Of a stretch of DNA of 64,000 bases, positions 1 through 8,831 are shown one piece after another. Source of the DNA: Streptomyces sp. HSG2. GTDB taxonomy: Bacteria > Actinomycetota > Actinomycetes > Streptomycetales > Streptomycetaceae. The translations under genes were made by a program, and so were the position numbers. Where the stretch lies: the NCBI RefSeq assembly GCF_016598575.1, contig NZ_CP066801.1:1608501-1672500 (forward strand), written 5' to 3'. The notes under the pieces are model-generated. The model saw only the letters and a list, made by a program, of their open reading frames with translations. It was not told where the DNA came from and made no database searches. Within the stretch, counting starts at the first letter, position 1. Each line of letters begins with the position of its first letter.

Positions 1-1
1 C

Positions 2-457
2 GTGCTGGTGCTCGTCGCCACCTCGGTGCCCTTCCTGCGCAAGTTCATCGCCACCAGGGTGCGCTCCCTCTTCGCCGGAGTGGTTCCGCGCATGCTCGAC
101 GTGCTGCAACGCCCGCAGAAACTCGTCACCGGCATCGGCGGCATGCTGCTGCTCACGGCGTGTTTCGTGCTGTGCCTGGACGCCTCCATCCGGGCGTTCG
201 GCGGCGGGGCCGCCTCCGTGAGCCTGGCCGGCGTCGCGGTCGTCTTCCTCGCGGGCAACGCCCTGGGCTCCGCCGCGCCCACGCCCGGCGGGCTTGGCGC
301 CGTCGAGGCGACCCTCACCGTGGGTCTGATCGCGATCGGCCTTCCGAGCGAGGTGGCCGGCCCCGCGGTACTCCTGTACCGACTGCTGACCCTCTGGCTC
401 CCCGTATTGCCCGGGTGGCTGGCGTTCAACCACCTGACCCGCAAGCAGGCTCTCTGA
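2..457 (+). CDS. Flippase-like / LPG-synthase transmembrane family protein (C-terminal part)
   Basis: Only the last 151 residues are in the window; the start lies beyond the left edge. The fragment is hydrophobic, with about four membrane spans, and carries the segment GSAAPTPGGLGAVEA, which resembles the conserved signature of the YbhN/UPF0104 (lysylphosphatidylglycerol synthase transmembrane region) family. Members of that family are polytopic membrane proteins thought to move lipid-linked substrates. The substrate cannot be told from this fragment and no synthase domain is visible. The next gene starts about 250 bases downstream on the same strand and appears to have its own promoter. Confidence 0.8.
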   Translation: MLVLVATSVPFLRKFIATRVRSLFAGVVPRMLDVLQRPQKLVTGIGGMLLLTACFVLCLDASIRAFGGGAASVSLAGVAVVFLAGNALGSAAPTPGGLGAVEATLTVGLIAIGLPSEVAGPAVLLYRLLTLWLPVLPGWLAFNHLTRKQAL

Positions 458-644
458 CCGCCGACCCCCTTCCCGCCGCCCGGCCCCGTTGTCGGCGTCC
501 GGCCGACGCGATCGGGACCGGCGCGACGTCCACCCGAGAGGGTTGCCGGGGGCGAGCCACACGTCGGGCCACCTCCGCACGTGACCGCGAATCAGCAGAT
601 CACAGCGTTGTCCACAGGGCACGGACGCCGTGCCCTGCTCCGCC

Positions 645-650
645 TACCAT
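645..650 (+). promoter_or_regulatory. -10 box of the tripeptidyl-peptidase-like gene
   Basis: TACCAT fits the actinobacterial TANNNT -10 consensus. It would place the transcript start near 657, about 50 bases before the ATG at 705. No good -35 box is visible. Confidence 0.4.
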
Positions 651-704
651 GGAGGCCACCGCCACCGCGACTCGCCGCGGATGGCCCTGACAGGGGGGAC
701 GGAC

Positions 705-2255
705 ATGCTGCGCTCCGTACGCCGGGTCGCGCTCGCGGCCGTCGTGGCATCGCTGGCCGCCGGGTGCGGCGCCTCGCCGGAGGGGTCGGCCGCCGAGCCG
801 ACGACCGGCGAGGGAGCCGAGAGGCGGGCGTCGGCCGTCGCGCCCGAGGGCGTCCCCTCGGCCCTCGCCGCCCAGCGCCTCCAATGGACGGACTGCGCCG
901 GCACCGAGGATTCCCCCGCGCCGGGCGACGACTGGCAGTGCGCCACCCTTGAGGTGCCGGTGGACTGGTCCGCGCCGGAGGACGACACGATGAAGCTGGC
1001 GCTGATCCGCTCCGAGGCCCGGGGTGATCGGCGGATCGGTTCGCTCCTGTTCAACTTCGGTGGGCCCGGCGCCTCGGGAGTGGCCACCATGCCGTCGTAC
1101 GGGGGCACCCTCTCCTCGCTCCACGAGCGGTACGACCTGGTGAGCTGGGACCCACGAGGCGTCGGGGCCAGCTCCGGGATCCGGTGCCGCGACGACGCGG
1201 AGATCGCGGAGGCGGAGTCCGTCGACATGGTGCCGGAGACCGCTGCCGAGGAGGCGGCCTTCCTGGAGGACGCGGCCGATTTCGGCCAGGGCTGCGAGGA
1301 CTCCGCCGGCCCGCTGCTGGCCCACGTGTCGACCGCGGACACCGCCCGCGACATGGAACTGATGCGCCATGTCCTTGGCGACCGGGATCTGAACTACTTC
1401 GGCTTCTCGTACGGCACCGAGTTGGGCGGCGTCTACGCACACCTCTTCCCCGAGCGGGTCGGACGGATGGTGCTGGACGCCGTGGTCGACCCGACAGCCG
1501 ATGTCTTCGAACACGCCGAGAACCAGGCACGAGGCTTCCAACGCGCCCTGGACGCCTACCTGGAGTCCACCGGGCAGGACCCGCGGGAAGGGACACGGCG
1601 GCTGGCCGACCTGCTGGAGCGGATCGACCAGGACCCCTTGCCGACGGCGTCCGAAGAACGGCGGCTGACGCGCACGCTGGCGGTCATCGGGATCGTTCTG
1701 CCGCTGTACAGCGAGTCCGCGTGGCCCACCCTGACCGACGCACTGCGGGCGGCCCGCGAGGGAGACGGCACCGAACTCCTGGCACTCGCCGACGCCTACC
1801 ACGGGCGCGACGCCTCCGGCCACTACGCCACGACGACACACTCCCAACGGGCCATATCGTGCCTCGACGCCCGGCAGCGACCCACGGTGGAGGAGACGCG
1901 GGAGCGCCTGCCCCGATTCGAGGAGATCTCGCCCGTCTTCGGCCCCCTCCTGGGGTGGGACACGGCGGGCTGGTGCCACGACTGGCCCGTGGCCGGGCTG
2001 AACGAGACGCCGGAGGTGAGCGCCCCGGGCGCGGATCCCGTCCTGGTGGTGGGGAACACCGGCGACCCGGCCACCCCCTACGAGGGCGCGCGCCGGATGG
2101 CGGACGAACTCGGCGAGGACGTCGGCGTGATGATCACATGGGAGGGCCAGGGGCACGGTGCCTACGGCAACGGGAGCGACTGCGTGGAGACCGCGGTCGA
2201 CACCTACCTCCTGGAGGGCAAGGCACCCGAGGACGGGATGGTCTGTTCCCGGTGA
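705..2255 (+). CDS. Secreted alpha/beta hydrolase lipoprotein, tripeptidyl aminopeptidase-like
   Basis: A 516-residue exported serine hydrolase of the actinomycete tripeptidyl aminopeptidase (SlpD/SlpE, peptidase S33) type, which removes tripeptides from protein N termini outside the cell. The start at 705 follows an AGGGGGGAC ribosome binding site. The N terminus is a lipoprotein signal with lipobox LAAGC (Cys21), so the enzyme should be anchored to the outer face of the membrane. Catalytic elements are visible: the oxyanion loop FNFGGPGASG near residue 120, nucleophile Ser235 in GFSYG, Asp454 in NTGDPATP, and His484 in GQGHGAYG. The TAP-like C-terminal domain is complete. An upstream in-frame ATG at 681 is possible but lacks a good ribosome binding site. 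The exact substrate is inferred from the family. Confidence 0.88.
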   Translation: MLRSVRRVALAAVVASLAAGCGASPEGSAAEPTTGEGAERRASAVAPEGVPSALAAQRLQWTDCAGTEDSPAPGDDWQCATLEVPVDWSAPEDDTMKLALIRSEARGDRRIGSLLFNFGGPGASGVATMPSYGGTLSSLHERYDLVSWDPRGVGASSGIRCRDDAEIAEAESVDMVPETAAEEAAFLEDAADFGQGCEDSAGPLLAHVSTADTARDMELMRHVLGDRDLNYFGFSYGTELGGVYAHLFPERVGRMVLDAVVDPTADVFEHAENQARGFQRALDAYLESTGQDPREGTRRLADLLERIDQDPLPTASEERRLTRTLAVIGIVLPLYSESAWPTLTDALRAAREGDGTELLALADAYHGRDASGHYATTTHSQRAISCLDARQRPTVEETRERLPRFEEISPVFGPLLGWDTAGWCHDWPVAGLNETPEVSAPGADPVLVVGNTGDPATPYEGARRMADELGEDVGVMITWEGQGHGAYGNGSDCVETAVDTYLLEGKAPEDGMVCSR

Positions 2256-2335
2256 TCCCGGGCGGCGCCGGTGACCGCCGGCGTGTACAGCGCGTGTCCC
2301 ACCGGCCGTCCGGCCCGAGCCGCGTGACGGGTGCG

Positions 2336-2372
2336 GGCCGGGTCCGGACGGAGCCCGGGTCCCGACCCGGCC
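2336..2372. terminator. Possible terminator between convergent genes
   Basis: GGCCGGGT pairs with ACCCGGCC (8 bp, 21-nt loop) in the 130-base gap between the peptidase-like gene and the end of moeZ. There is no T-run. The stem is short for a Streptomyces terminator. Confidence 0.35.
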
Positions 2373-2384
2373 GCCGAGCCCGAC

Positions 2385-3563
2385 TCAGTACACGGGCTTG
2401 TCCGGTTCGATCTGGTTGACCCAACCGATGACACCGCCGCCCACGTGGACCGCGTCGGCGAAGCCCGCCGCCTTGAGCACGGCCAGGACCTCCGCGCTGC
2501 GGACGCCGGTCTTGCAGTGCAGGACGATCTTCTTGTCCTGCGGAAGGCCTTGGAGGGCGTCCCCCATGAGGAACTCGTTCTTCGGGATCAGACGGGCTCC
2601 GGGAATGGAGACGATCTCGTACTCGTTCGGCTCGCGCACGTCGATGATGTCGATGTCCTCACCGTCGTCGATCCAGATCTTGAGCTGCTTCGGCGTGATC
2701 GTCGCGTCGACGGCGGCGGCCTGCGCCTCGTCGGAGACGACCCCGCAGAAGGCCTCGTAGTCGATCAGCTCGGTGACGGTGGGGTTCTCGCCGCAGACCG
2801 CGCAGTCCGGGTCCTTGCGGACCTTGACCTGGCGGTATCGCATCTCCAGCGCGTCGTAGATCATCAGTCGGCCGACGAGCGGTTCGCCGATCCCCGCCAG
2901 GAGCTTGATGGCCTCGTTGACCTGGATGGAACCGATGGAGGCGCAGAGGACGCCGAGCACGCCACCCTCCGCACAGGACGGGACCATCCCGGGGGGCGGC
3001 GGCTCCGGGTAGAGGCAGCGGTAGCAGGGGCCGTGCTCGGACCAGAAGACGGACGCCTGTCCGTCGAAGCGGTAGATCGAACCCCACACATAGGGCTTGT
3101 TCAGCAGGACGCAGGCGTCGTTGACCAGATAGCGGGTGGCGAAGTTGTCGGTGCCGTCCACGATCAGGTCGTATTCGGCGAAGATCTCCGACACGTTGTC
3201 GGCTTCGAGCCGTTCCTCGTGCAGGACCACGTCCACATAGGGGTTGATCCCCTTGACCGTGTCCCGGGCCGACTCGGCCTTGGAGCGACCGATGTCGGCC
3301 TGACTGTGGATGATCTGGCGCTGCAGGTTCGACTCGTCGACCTCGTCGAACTCCACGATGCCCAGGGTGCCGACACCGGCCGCGGCGAGATACATGAGCG
3401 CGGGCGAGCCGAGTCCGCCGGCGCCCACGCAGAGCACCTTGGCGTTCTTCAGCCGCTTCTGCCCGTCCATCCCCACGTCGGGGATGATCAGGTGGCGGGA
3501 GTACCTGCGGACCTCGTCTACGGTGAGCTCGGCGGCCGGCTCGACCAGGGGGGGCAGCGACAC
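2385..3563 (-). CDS. moeZ: Adenylyltransferase/sulfurtransferase MoeZ (MoeB domain fused to rhodanese)
   Basis: A 392-residue fusion of an E1-like MoeB/ThiF domain and a C-terminal rhodanese domain. The first half should adenylate the C-terminal Gly-Gly of small sulfur-carrier proteins; the rhodanese then supplies sulfur to form the thiocarboxylate used for molybdopterin, thiamine, cysteine or specialised metabolites. The nucleotide-binding loop GAGGLG is at residues 47-52. Zn ligands are the pairs CYRC and CAVC. The rhodanese catalytic loop is CKTGVRS with Cys350. The GTG start at 3563 follows GGAG at good spacing; longer in-frame extensions upstream do not resemble the family. The length matches actinobacterial MoeZ. 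The epimerase gene lies upstream on the same strand across a 178-base gap. Confidence 0.93.
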   Translation of the reverse strand: MSLPPLVEPAAELTVDEVRRYSRHLIIPDVGMDGQKRLKNAKVLCVGAGGLGSPALMYLAAAGVGTLGIVEFDEVDESNLQRQIIHSQADIGRSKAESARDTVKGINPYVDVVLHEERLEADNVSEIFAEYDLIVDGTDNFATRYLVNDACVLLNKPYVWGSIYRFDGQASVFWSEHGPCYRCLYPEPPPPGMVPSCAEGGVLGVLCASIGSIQVNEAIKLLAGIGEPLVGRLMIYDALEMRYRQVKVRKDPDCAVCGENPTVTELIDYEAFCGVVSDEAQAAAVDATITPKQLKIWIDDGEDIDIIDVREPNEYEIVSIPGARLIPKNEFLMGDALQGLPQDKKIVLHCKTGVRSAEVLAVLKAAGFADAVHVGGGVIGWVNQIEPDKPVY

Positions 3564-3741
3564 GGGGACTCCGTTGGTCGGTCGATCACTACGGTGGTTC
3601 TCCCCGTAACAGTGCCACGGCCTCTTCCATTCCGAGACTCCCGTCCCGGCCCGCGAGACGCCGCCGTCCCAGCAGCCGGGCAACGCCCGGACGGAGCCTC
3701 CTCCGGCCGGGCCGACACCGGTGCCGGGAACGGCCCGGGGC

Positions 3742-4761
3742 TCAGATCCGGCACGCGGCCTCCATCCAGATGTCGGCCAGCGACTCCTCCAAGTGGATCC
3801 TGGGTCGCCACCCCAGGCGATCGCGAGCGGTGCGCACATCGGCCTGCTGCCAGACGCCGCAACCGTCGGGATAGGGGTGGGCGACCGGGAGGACCGGGTC
3901 GGCCTCGGCGCGCGGGGAGCCGTCCCCCCGCTGCGGGTGGGTCTCGCCGCGATGCCCGGTGGACTCGGCCCGGGGGTGGACGACCGCGGCCCGGAGGTTC
4001 CCGTGGGGCGGGTCCGACTCGTGCAACGCCCCGCCGTAGCCCGCGACCCGGGCGAGTGTGCCGGCGACGTCCCGGAGCCGGACGGCGCGCCCGGAACCGA
4101 TGTTGATGACGCCCTGCGCTGCCGAGAGCGAGGCGGCGTGGACGGCCCGTGCCACGTCCCGGACGTCGACGAAGTCGCGTTGAACGCCGAGACCGGCGAG
4201 CCGCAGTTCACCGTCCCCGGACTGCATGGCGCGGCGCAGCGCCTCGGCGAGTCGACCGAGCGGGGACCCCGCCGGCGTGCCCGGTCCGGCCGGCGAGAAG
4301 ACCCGCAAGACCACGGCGTCCAGGTCCGACCCCAGCACGAGTTCGGTCGCGGCGAGCTTGCTGACCCCGTAGGGGCCTCCCGGACGGGGCACGGCGTCCT
4401 CGGGGGTAGAGGACCCGGGCTGGCTGGGCCCGTACTCGGCGCCGCAGCCCACCTGCACCAGACGCGCGCCGCAACGGCTGCGACGCAGAGCCTCGCAGAT
4501 AGTCGCGACGGCGACGGTGTTGTGCCGGGTCAGCTCGCGCGCCCCGCCTCGGGTGGCACCGGCGCAGTTGACGACCACTCCCGGGTGGACCGCGTCGAAG
4601 AAGCGCGTGAGGGCGCCCGGGCTGCCTGTCGCCAGGTCGAATCGCACGTCGGCGTCGTCGCCTCGGCCCAGCGCGGTGAGTTGAACGGCCGGATCGGCGA
4701 GCAGTCGATCCGCGACGAAGCGACCGAGGTAGCCGCGGGATCCGATCAGCAGGACTCTCAT
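3742..4761 (-). CDS. NAD-dependent epimerase/dehydratase (extended SDR)
   Basis: A 339-residue Rossmann-fold protein of the extended short-chain dehydrogenase family, probably acting on a nucleotide sugar. The N-terminal dinucleotide-binding motif is GSRGYLG (residues 7-13), VVNCAG follows beta-4, and the catalytic pair is in YGVSK. The C-terminal part has the QRDFVDVRDVA substrate-domain motif typical of GalE/RfbB-like enzymes. Its ATG overlaps the stop codon of a 14-codon frame (4758-4802) that has the better ribosome binding site, so translation may be coupled. No sugar-biosynthesis neighbours identify the substrate. Confidence 0.8.
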   Translation of the reverse strand: MRVLLIGSRGYLGRFVADRLLADPAVQLTALGRGDDADVRFDLATGSPGALTRFFDAVHPGVVVNCAGATRGGARELTRHNTVAVATICEALRRSRCGARLVQVGCGAEYGPSQPGSSTPEDAVPRPGGPYGVSKLAATELVLGSDLDAVVLRVFSPAGPGTPAGSPLGRLAEALRRAMQSGDGELRLAGLGVQRDFVDVRDVARAVHAASLSAAQGVINIGSGRAVRLRDVAGTLARVAGYGGALHESDPPHGNLRAAVVHPRAESTGHRGETHPQRGDGSPRAEADPVLPVAHPYPDGCGVWQQADVRTARDRLGWRPRIHLEESLADIWMEAACRI

Positions 4762-4802
4762 CGGGCGCCCTCCGGTCCGGGAGGAAGGGATGCGGCGGTC
4801 AT
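4758..4802 (-). CDS. Candidate 14-residue leader peptide overlapping the epimerase start
   Basis: ATG at 4802 follows AGAAGGAG at a 5-base spacing and reads MTAASLPPGPEGAR. It then stops at a TGA that shares bases with the epimerase ATG (ATGA overlap at 4758-4761). The epimerase has only a weaker GGAG-type site of its own, inside this frame. This arrangement suggests a translationally coupled upstream frame. The peptide resembles nothing known to me. It could be chance, since the region is otherwise non-coding. Confidence 0.4.
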   Translation of the reverse strand: MTAASLPPGPEGAR

Positions 4803-5478
4803 GTGTGCTCCTTCTCGGTGTTGTTGGGGGTTCGACGGCCGACGCCGCGGCCTGGCGGGCGGGGTCCGGCGACCACCCCTACGGGCGTGCGGGAAGGCGC
4901 GACGCGACCGGCGGCGGAGCGATTCGGCATCGGGGCCAGGGCGAGGGGCGGCGAAACGGTACGCCTTCGTGCCCGATGGGCCCGGCGCACGTCTCCCGAC
5001 ACGTGCGCGCGCGAGGTCGCGTGCCGGCGCTTCCCTCGCCGGCGGGCGCGACACCGCGACCCGCCGGAGGCGTCCTCGGGGGACCGAGGGGAGACGGGCT
5101 CGACCGCAGCGGCCCGGACGCGGCCCGTCCCGACGCTCGCCGTTGACGGATACGTGGGCACCGCGAGGCGTGTCGACCGTGAGCGGTCACGAGCCGGACG
5201 CTCCACCCGCCGACGACACCGGCGCCCCACGGGCAGGCGCCATCCGCCTCCACTGCGACACACAAGCGCACCCCCGCTCTCTCGCCGGCGGGCCGGTGGC
5301 CCGGCGATTCCCGGCAGGACGAACGTATGCGGAGCTCACGGCGAGTCGACGGACGGTTGTCCGTTAAGCCACCAGAAGGGGTGAACAGTCGTGACCTTCA
5401 CCGACAAGCCGCGTTTGACTCTCCCACCACGTGACCGGCGGGGTCCTCACAGCCCCGCGAAGGCGCCACCCGCGTCGC
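4803..5478. other. Long intergenic region, 676 bases
   Basis: This lies between the DUF3152 gene (ending at 5479) and the epimerase, both on the minus strand. Long frames cross it in several phases, but none has family resemblance or a consistent start. It contains a GC-rich inverted repeat near 5284-5310, which could end DUF3152 transcription, and a GTG with a fair ribosome binding site at 5391 on the plus strand whose frame runs antisense into DUF3152. No RNA gene was recognised. Confidence 0.5.
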
Positions 5479-7080
5479 TCAACCCCCCGGGAAAGGCCAT
5501 GGATTGGGGACGCAGTCGATGCCGTCGTGGTCGACGAACTTGGTCTGCTGCTGCATCACCGGGGCGAGCTGGCCGTCCTTGTCGCACGTCTCGTGGTTGA
5601 AGCCGATGCGGTGACCGATCTCGTGATTGATCAGCATCTGTCGATACCCGTGGATGTCGTCGCCGTAGGTCTCGGCGCCCCGCGCCCATCGATAGGCGTT
5701 GATCATGACGCGCTCGGTGGCGGCCGAGTCGCAGGAGACGTTGTCCACGGTGGTGTCCAGACCCGACTCGGCGCACCAGACGGCGGTGGTGCCGGGACTG
5801 GCCAGGGTGATGACGAAGTCGGCCTGGCCCGAGTGGACACGCTCGAAGGAGCGGGCCCCGTCGTGAGCCCAACTCCGGGCGTCGTTCAAGGTGCGGTGGA
5901 CGGCCTGGGCGAACAACTCGGCGTCGAGGTCCAACCCCCGCTCGACGTCCACCCGGTAGCGGTACCGTCGGCCGGTCTCCGGCCCCGGGTCGATGCCGGG
6001 AACGGCGTCGAACGTCCCCGGTCCCTCCGCCGTCTCGTCGATTGGGAAGGTCGTCGCCATCATCTCCTCGTAGGAGGGGGAGGTCTCGACCTCGGGCGAC
6101 CGAGGCGTCGGACGCCGATCGGTTCGCGAGGCCGTGCCGTCCGTGTCGCGCCCGTCCTCGGCGGCTCGCGCCGCCGCGGCGTCCGCGCCGCCGCGCTCGC
6201 CGGTGACCTGGACGGCCACCGCGACCGCCAGCGCGGTGGTGACCGCCGCCGCGGCGACCCCCACGACGGTGCGCCCCCGGCCGCCCTTGACCGGTCGACA
6301 GCCGTCGACCGCGTGAGGCGGCACGGAGGCTGCTCCTCCGGGCCCTCCACCGGGCTCCGGGGCGGGCCCGGCGGGCGCCGGCCTCGGAGCCGGAACACCC
6401 CGCGCGGGCCCGGCGAGGCCCCCCGACGGGCGCTTCGCGGCGGGGCCGGGCGGGGCAGGCGGGCCTTGGTCGAAGGCGGCCAGGTAATCGGGGCGCGGAC
6501 CCGCCGTGGACGCGCCGTCCTCGGGCCCCCTCGGGCGGGTCCCGCGCTGCCGGGGCAGGGGGTCGACGGGTGCCCCGACGTCGGCCCCGACGCCCCGCCC
6601 CTCGATGTCCCCCGGGGTGTCCCACGGCTCGGGGTGCCCTCCCCTCGCCCGCGGCACGTCGGGCTCACCGGCGCCCGGCACCTCCTCGGACGGCGGGGGG
6701 AAACCGTGCGCCGGCGTGTCGGCGACGTCCCGGTGGACCAAGGAGGCCCCGGACCCGGGAGAGGAAGGCGGCGAGGCGGGAGCCGGAGCGGAGCGGCCGT
6801 CGGCGGTGGCCCGACCGGCGCCGATCCCGACGCCCGGCCCGGAAACGCCGCGCGCACGCCCCGCCTCCGGGTCGGGGCCTTGGGACCGTCCGGCGTCGCG
6901 GACCCCCTCCGGGGGCCGCCCCTCCGGGTCCCCCTCGCGCGTCGCCTCCGCGCCCGCCGGGGCGGCGTGCCGGGCGTGCCTGCCACGCCCGGCGGTCGTC
7001 GGACCCGTGGGATGCGTCGACCCGCGCGGCGCTGTCCCCTCTGCCTCCGCGGCCGGTCCTGGGCGGCTGTGGCGTCCCAC
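5479..7080 (-). CDS. DUF3152 protein, membrane-anchored putative zinc metallopeptidase
   Basis: 533 residues. The first ~260 are low-complexity, rich in Pro, Gly, Arg and Ala, and likely disordered and cytoplasmic. One membrane span (VVGVAAAAVTTALAVAVAV) follows, then an extracellular C-terminal DUF3152 domain. That domain carries HEIGHRIGFNH (His486-His496), an exact match to the metzincin zinc-binding pattern HExxHxxGxxH, with a Cys three residues later. This points to a surface-exposed metallopeptidase, although the family has no assigned activity that I know of. The GTG start follows GAGG at 6 bases. It sits 8 bases after the alpha/beta hydrolase stop, so the two form an operon. The orthologue in Mycobacterium (Rv3207c, from memory) also neighbours moeZ. 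Confidence 0.85.
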   Translation of the reverse strand: MGRHSRPGPAAEAEGTAPRGSTHPTGPTTAGRGRHARHAAPAGAEATREGDPEGRPPEGVRDAGRSQGPDPEAGRARGVSGPGVGIGAGRATADGRSAPAPASPPSSPGSGASLVHRDVADTPAHGFPPPSEEVPGAGEPDVPRARGGHPEPWDTPGDIEGRGVGADVGAPVDPLPRQRGTRPRGPEDGASTAGPRPDYLAAFDQGPPAPPGPAAKRPSGGLAGPARGVPAPRPAPAGPAPEPGGGPGGAASVPPHAVDGCRPVKGGRGRTVVGVAAAAVTTALAVAVAVQVTGERGGADAAAARAAEDGRDTDGTASRTDRRPTPRSPEVETSPSYEEMMATTFPIDETAEGPGTFDAVPGIDPGPETGRRYRYRVDVERGLDLDAELFAQAVHRTLNDARSWAHDGARSFERVHSGQADFVITLASPGTTAVWCAESGLDTTVDNVSCDSAATERVMINAYRWARGAETYGDDIHGYRQMLINHEIGHRIGFNHETCDKDGQLAPVMQQQTKFVDHDGIDCVPNPWPFPGG

Positions 7081-7088
7081 TTCGCGCC

Positions 7089-8150
7089 TCAGCCCCCCGG
7101 GGTCTCGTCGGCGTCGCCCTCGTCCGCGGCGCCCGCCCGCCGGCGGAGGGGCCCCTCACCGCGTGCGAGACCCGTCCGGCCACGGGCGACCCGCGGCGCC
7201 CCCGTGTCGGTCGACAACTCGCGGAACGCGGTCGCGACGGCCTCCGGGTACTCCATCATGGCCACGTGCCCGGCGTCGGGCAGGGTCAGCAGCCGGGAGT
7301 CCCGGAAGGCGCGGGCGGCACGGGCGGCCATGCGGTGGGCGACGAGTCGGTCGCGCCCCCCGTAGACCAGGAGCGTCGGCGCGATGACCCGCTCGGCCTG
7401 GCGCCACAAACCGTGTCGGCCGCCCAGGGTGTAGGCGTCCACCAGACCGCGCGCCGAGCCGGCCATGGCCTCCCAGAAGTACGGCAGCGCGACGCGCCGC
7501 TCCATCTCCTCGACGGCCCGCCGGAACGCCTCCGGGGTGACTCGGTCGGGGTCGCCGTAGCAGAGGTCCAGGACACCCCGGACGCGTTGCTCGGCGCTCC
7601 AGTCGCGGGAGTACCGCGTGAACAGCCGCACCATGCCGGGCAACGCGAGCAGGGCCGTGGGCACCGCGCCGCGTTGCACCCGGATCTCCGGCAGCGCCGG
7701 CGAGACCAGGCTCAGCGTCCGCACCAGGTCGGGCCGGACCGCGGCGACCCGGGTGAGGACGGCGCCGCCGAGCGAGTTCCCGATCAGGTGTGCCGGACCC
7801 CGACGGGTGGAATCGAGGTAGCGGACCACCGCGCGCGCGTGGCCGGTGATCGAGTAGTCCCCGTCCACCGGGGGGGTCGAGCCGCCGAAGCCGGGCAGGT
7901 CGAGCGCCTCGCCGTCCACCTCGTCCTCCAACAAGGCCATCAACGCCGACCAGTTCTGCGAGGAGCCTCCCAGGCCGTGGACGTAGAGGGCGGGCGGCAG
8001 GCCCGCGCGCGCCGGCGGGCGGGCGCGCACCGCCAGGGTCGTGCCCGGGAGGCGGACGGACCGGAGCCGCTCGCCGTCGGCGAGACACACCGGCGTGATC
8101 CGAGGACACGCCGCGGCGGTCGACACGGACGGCGGTTCGGTCGAAGACAT
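7089..8150 (-). CDS. Alpha/beta hydrolase
   Basis: A 353-residue alpha/beta-hydrolase-fold protein. The oxyanion region is VHGLGGSSQNW, the nucleophile elbow is GNSLGG, and the catalytic His lies in DAGHVAMMEYPE. A CAP domain of ordinary size separates strands 6 and 7. No signal peptide is seen, so it is probably cytoplasmic. The substrate is unknown; the sequence resembles lipase/epoxide-hydrolase-like members. The start codon has no ribosome binding site but a TAGCAT -10 box lies 6 bases upstream, so the mRNA is probably leaderless. It is the first gene of a two-gene operon with the DUF3152 protein. Confidence 0.85.
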   Translation of the reverse strand: MSSTEPPSVSTAAACPRITPVCLADGERLRSVRLPGTTLAVRARPPARAGLPPALYVHGLGGSSQNWSALMALLEDEVDGEALDLPGFGGSTPPVDGDYSITGHARAVVRYLDSTRRGPAHLIGNSLGGAVLTRVAAVRPDLVRTLSLVSPALPEIRVQRGAVPTALLALPGMVRLFTRYSRDWSAEQRVRGVLDLCYGDPDRVTPEAFRRAVEEMERRVALPYFWEAMAGSARGLVDAYTLGGRHGLWRQAERVIAPTLLVYGGRDRLVAHRMAARAARAFRDSRLLTLPDAGHVAMMEYPEAVATAFRELSTDTGAPRVARGRTGLARGEGPLRRRAGAADEGDADETPGG

Positions 8151-8156
8151 GCCGCA

Positions 8157-8162
8157 ATGCTA
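8157..8162 (-). promoter_or_regulatory. Leaderless-type -10 box of the alpha/beta hydrolase
   Basis: On the minus strand TAGCAT ends 6 bases before the ATG at 8150, with no ribosome binding site between. This is the arrangement of leaderless transcripts in Streptomyces. Confidence 0.5.
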
Positions 8163-8349
8163 CGAGACCGTCACCCCGGGCTCGGTGGTTTCGCGCCCGC
8201 TCCCCCCCGGCGACGCCGCGCGGGGGGTGGTGCCGCGTGCCGTCGCGCGACAACCGTCCCCCTCGCTCCCGGGCCCGCCGCCCTGCGGACGCTCGGGCGC
8301 GGCGAGTACCGGAGGTCACGGACGCGTGGCGTCGACGGGACCGGTCTCC

Positions 8350-8355
8350 TAGGCT
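8350..8355 (+). promoter_or_regulatory. -10 box of the 74-residue acidic protein gene
   Basis: TAGGCT fits TANNNT and lies about 60 bases ahead of the ATG at 8418, giving a leader of roughly 55 bases that contains GGAGAAGGGA. Confidence 0.4.
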
Positions 8356-8417
8356 CGTACGCGAGGGCACCGGGGCGTGGTCACGGCACCTCGGGACGCC
8401 GGAGAAGGGAGCCCGCC

Positions 8418-8642
8418 ATGACCGTCGACCCGAGCGATCCGGAGACCTTCGCGCAGGACGGCTCCGAGGAGCCCGACGACGTCGCCGTCGAGGCCCCGAG
8501 GGCCGACGCCGCGGAGCAGCGGGCCGAACTGGCCCCGGGGCGGGACGATCCCCTGACCGGGGAGGACGCCGACCGCGCGGCCGAGGCCGACCTGCTCGAA
8601 CAGGCGCGGGTGATCAGTCTCGACGAGGACGACTACCGGTGA
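8418..8642 (+). CDS. Small acidic hypothetical protein (74 residues)
   Basis: The ATG at 8418 follows GGAGAAGGGA at good spacing. The product is strongly acidic (about a third Asp/Glu), without Cys or membrane spans, and ends in LDEDDYR. I recognise no domain. It is probably a real gene: it has its own promoter and ribosome binding site, a coding-like third-position GC pattern, and it keeps its place beside the hydrolase/DUF3152 pair and the TetR gene. The high acidity suggests a disordered adaptor or cation/nucleic-acid-mimic protein, but that is speculation. Confidence 0.65.
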   Translation: MTVDPSDPETFAQDGSEEPDDVAVEAPRADAAEQRAELAPGRDDPLTGEDADRAAEADLLEQARVISLDEDDYR

Positions 8643-8781
8643 GGACCCGGTCACGTCGGGGCCCGGACGCGGACGACCGCAGAGGGCCGCGCTCGGCTCG
8701 TCGCCACGACCCTCGCGCCCTCTCGCGCACCGGCGGACGAGATTCCGCGCTCTCGACGCGCACACCGGGGTTACCGAAAAG

Positions 8782-8787
8782 TACGAT
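8782..8787 (+). promoter_or_regulatory. -10 box of the TetR gene
   Basis: TACGAT fits TANNNT, about 45 bases before the GTG at 8832; the leader contains GGGAGG. Confidence 0.4.
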
Positions 8788-8831
8788 GGCGGCGCGGCGC
8801 ACACCGCACAAGGACGATTCTGGGAGGCGGC

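Noticed and set aside
600..2156. 518-codon frame on the minus strand opposite the peptidase gene
   Set aside because: It mirrors a well-supported lipoprotein hydrolase in the antisense phase; high GC creates such long shadow frames, and the translation has no domain.
5391..5600. GTG with an AGAAGGGG ribosome binding site opening a 69-codon frame
   Set aside because: After about 30 codons it runs antisense through the conserved DUF3152 C terminus and has no coding-like composition; probably chance.
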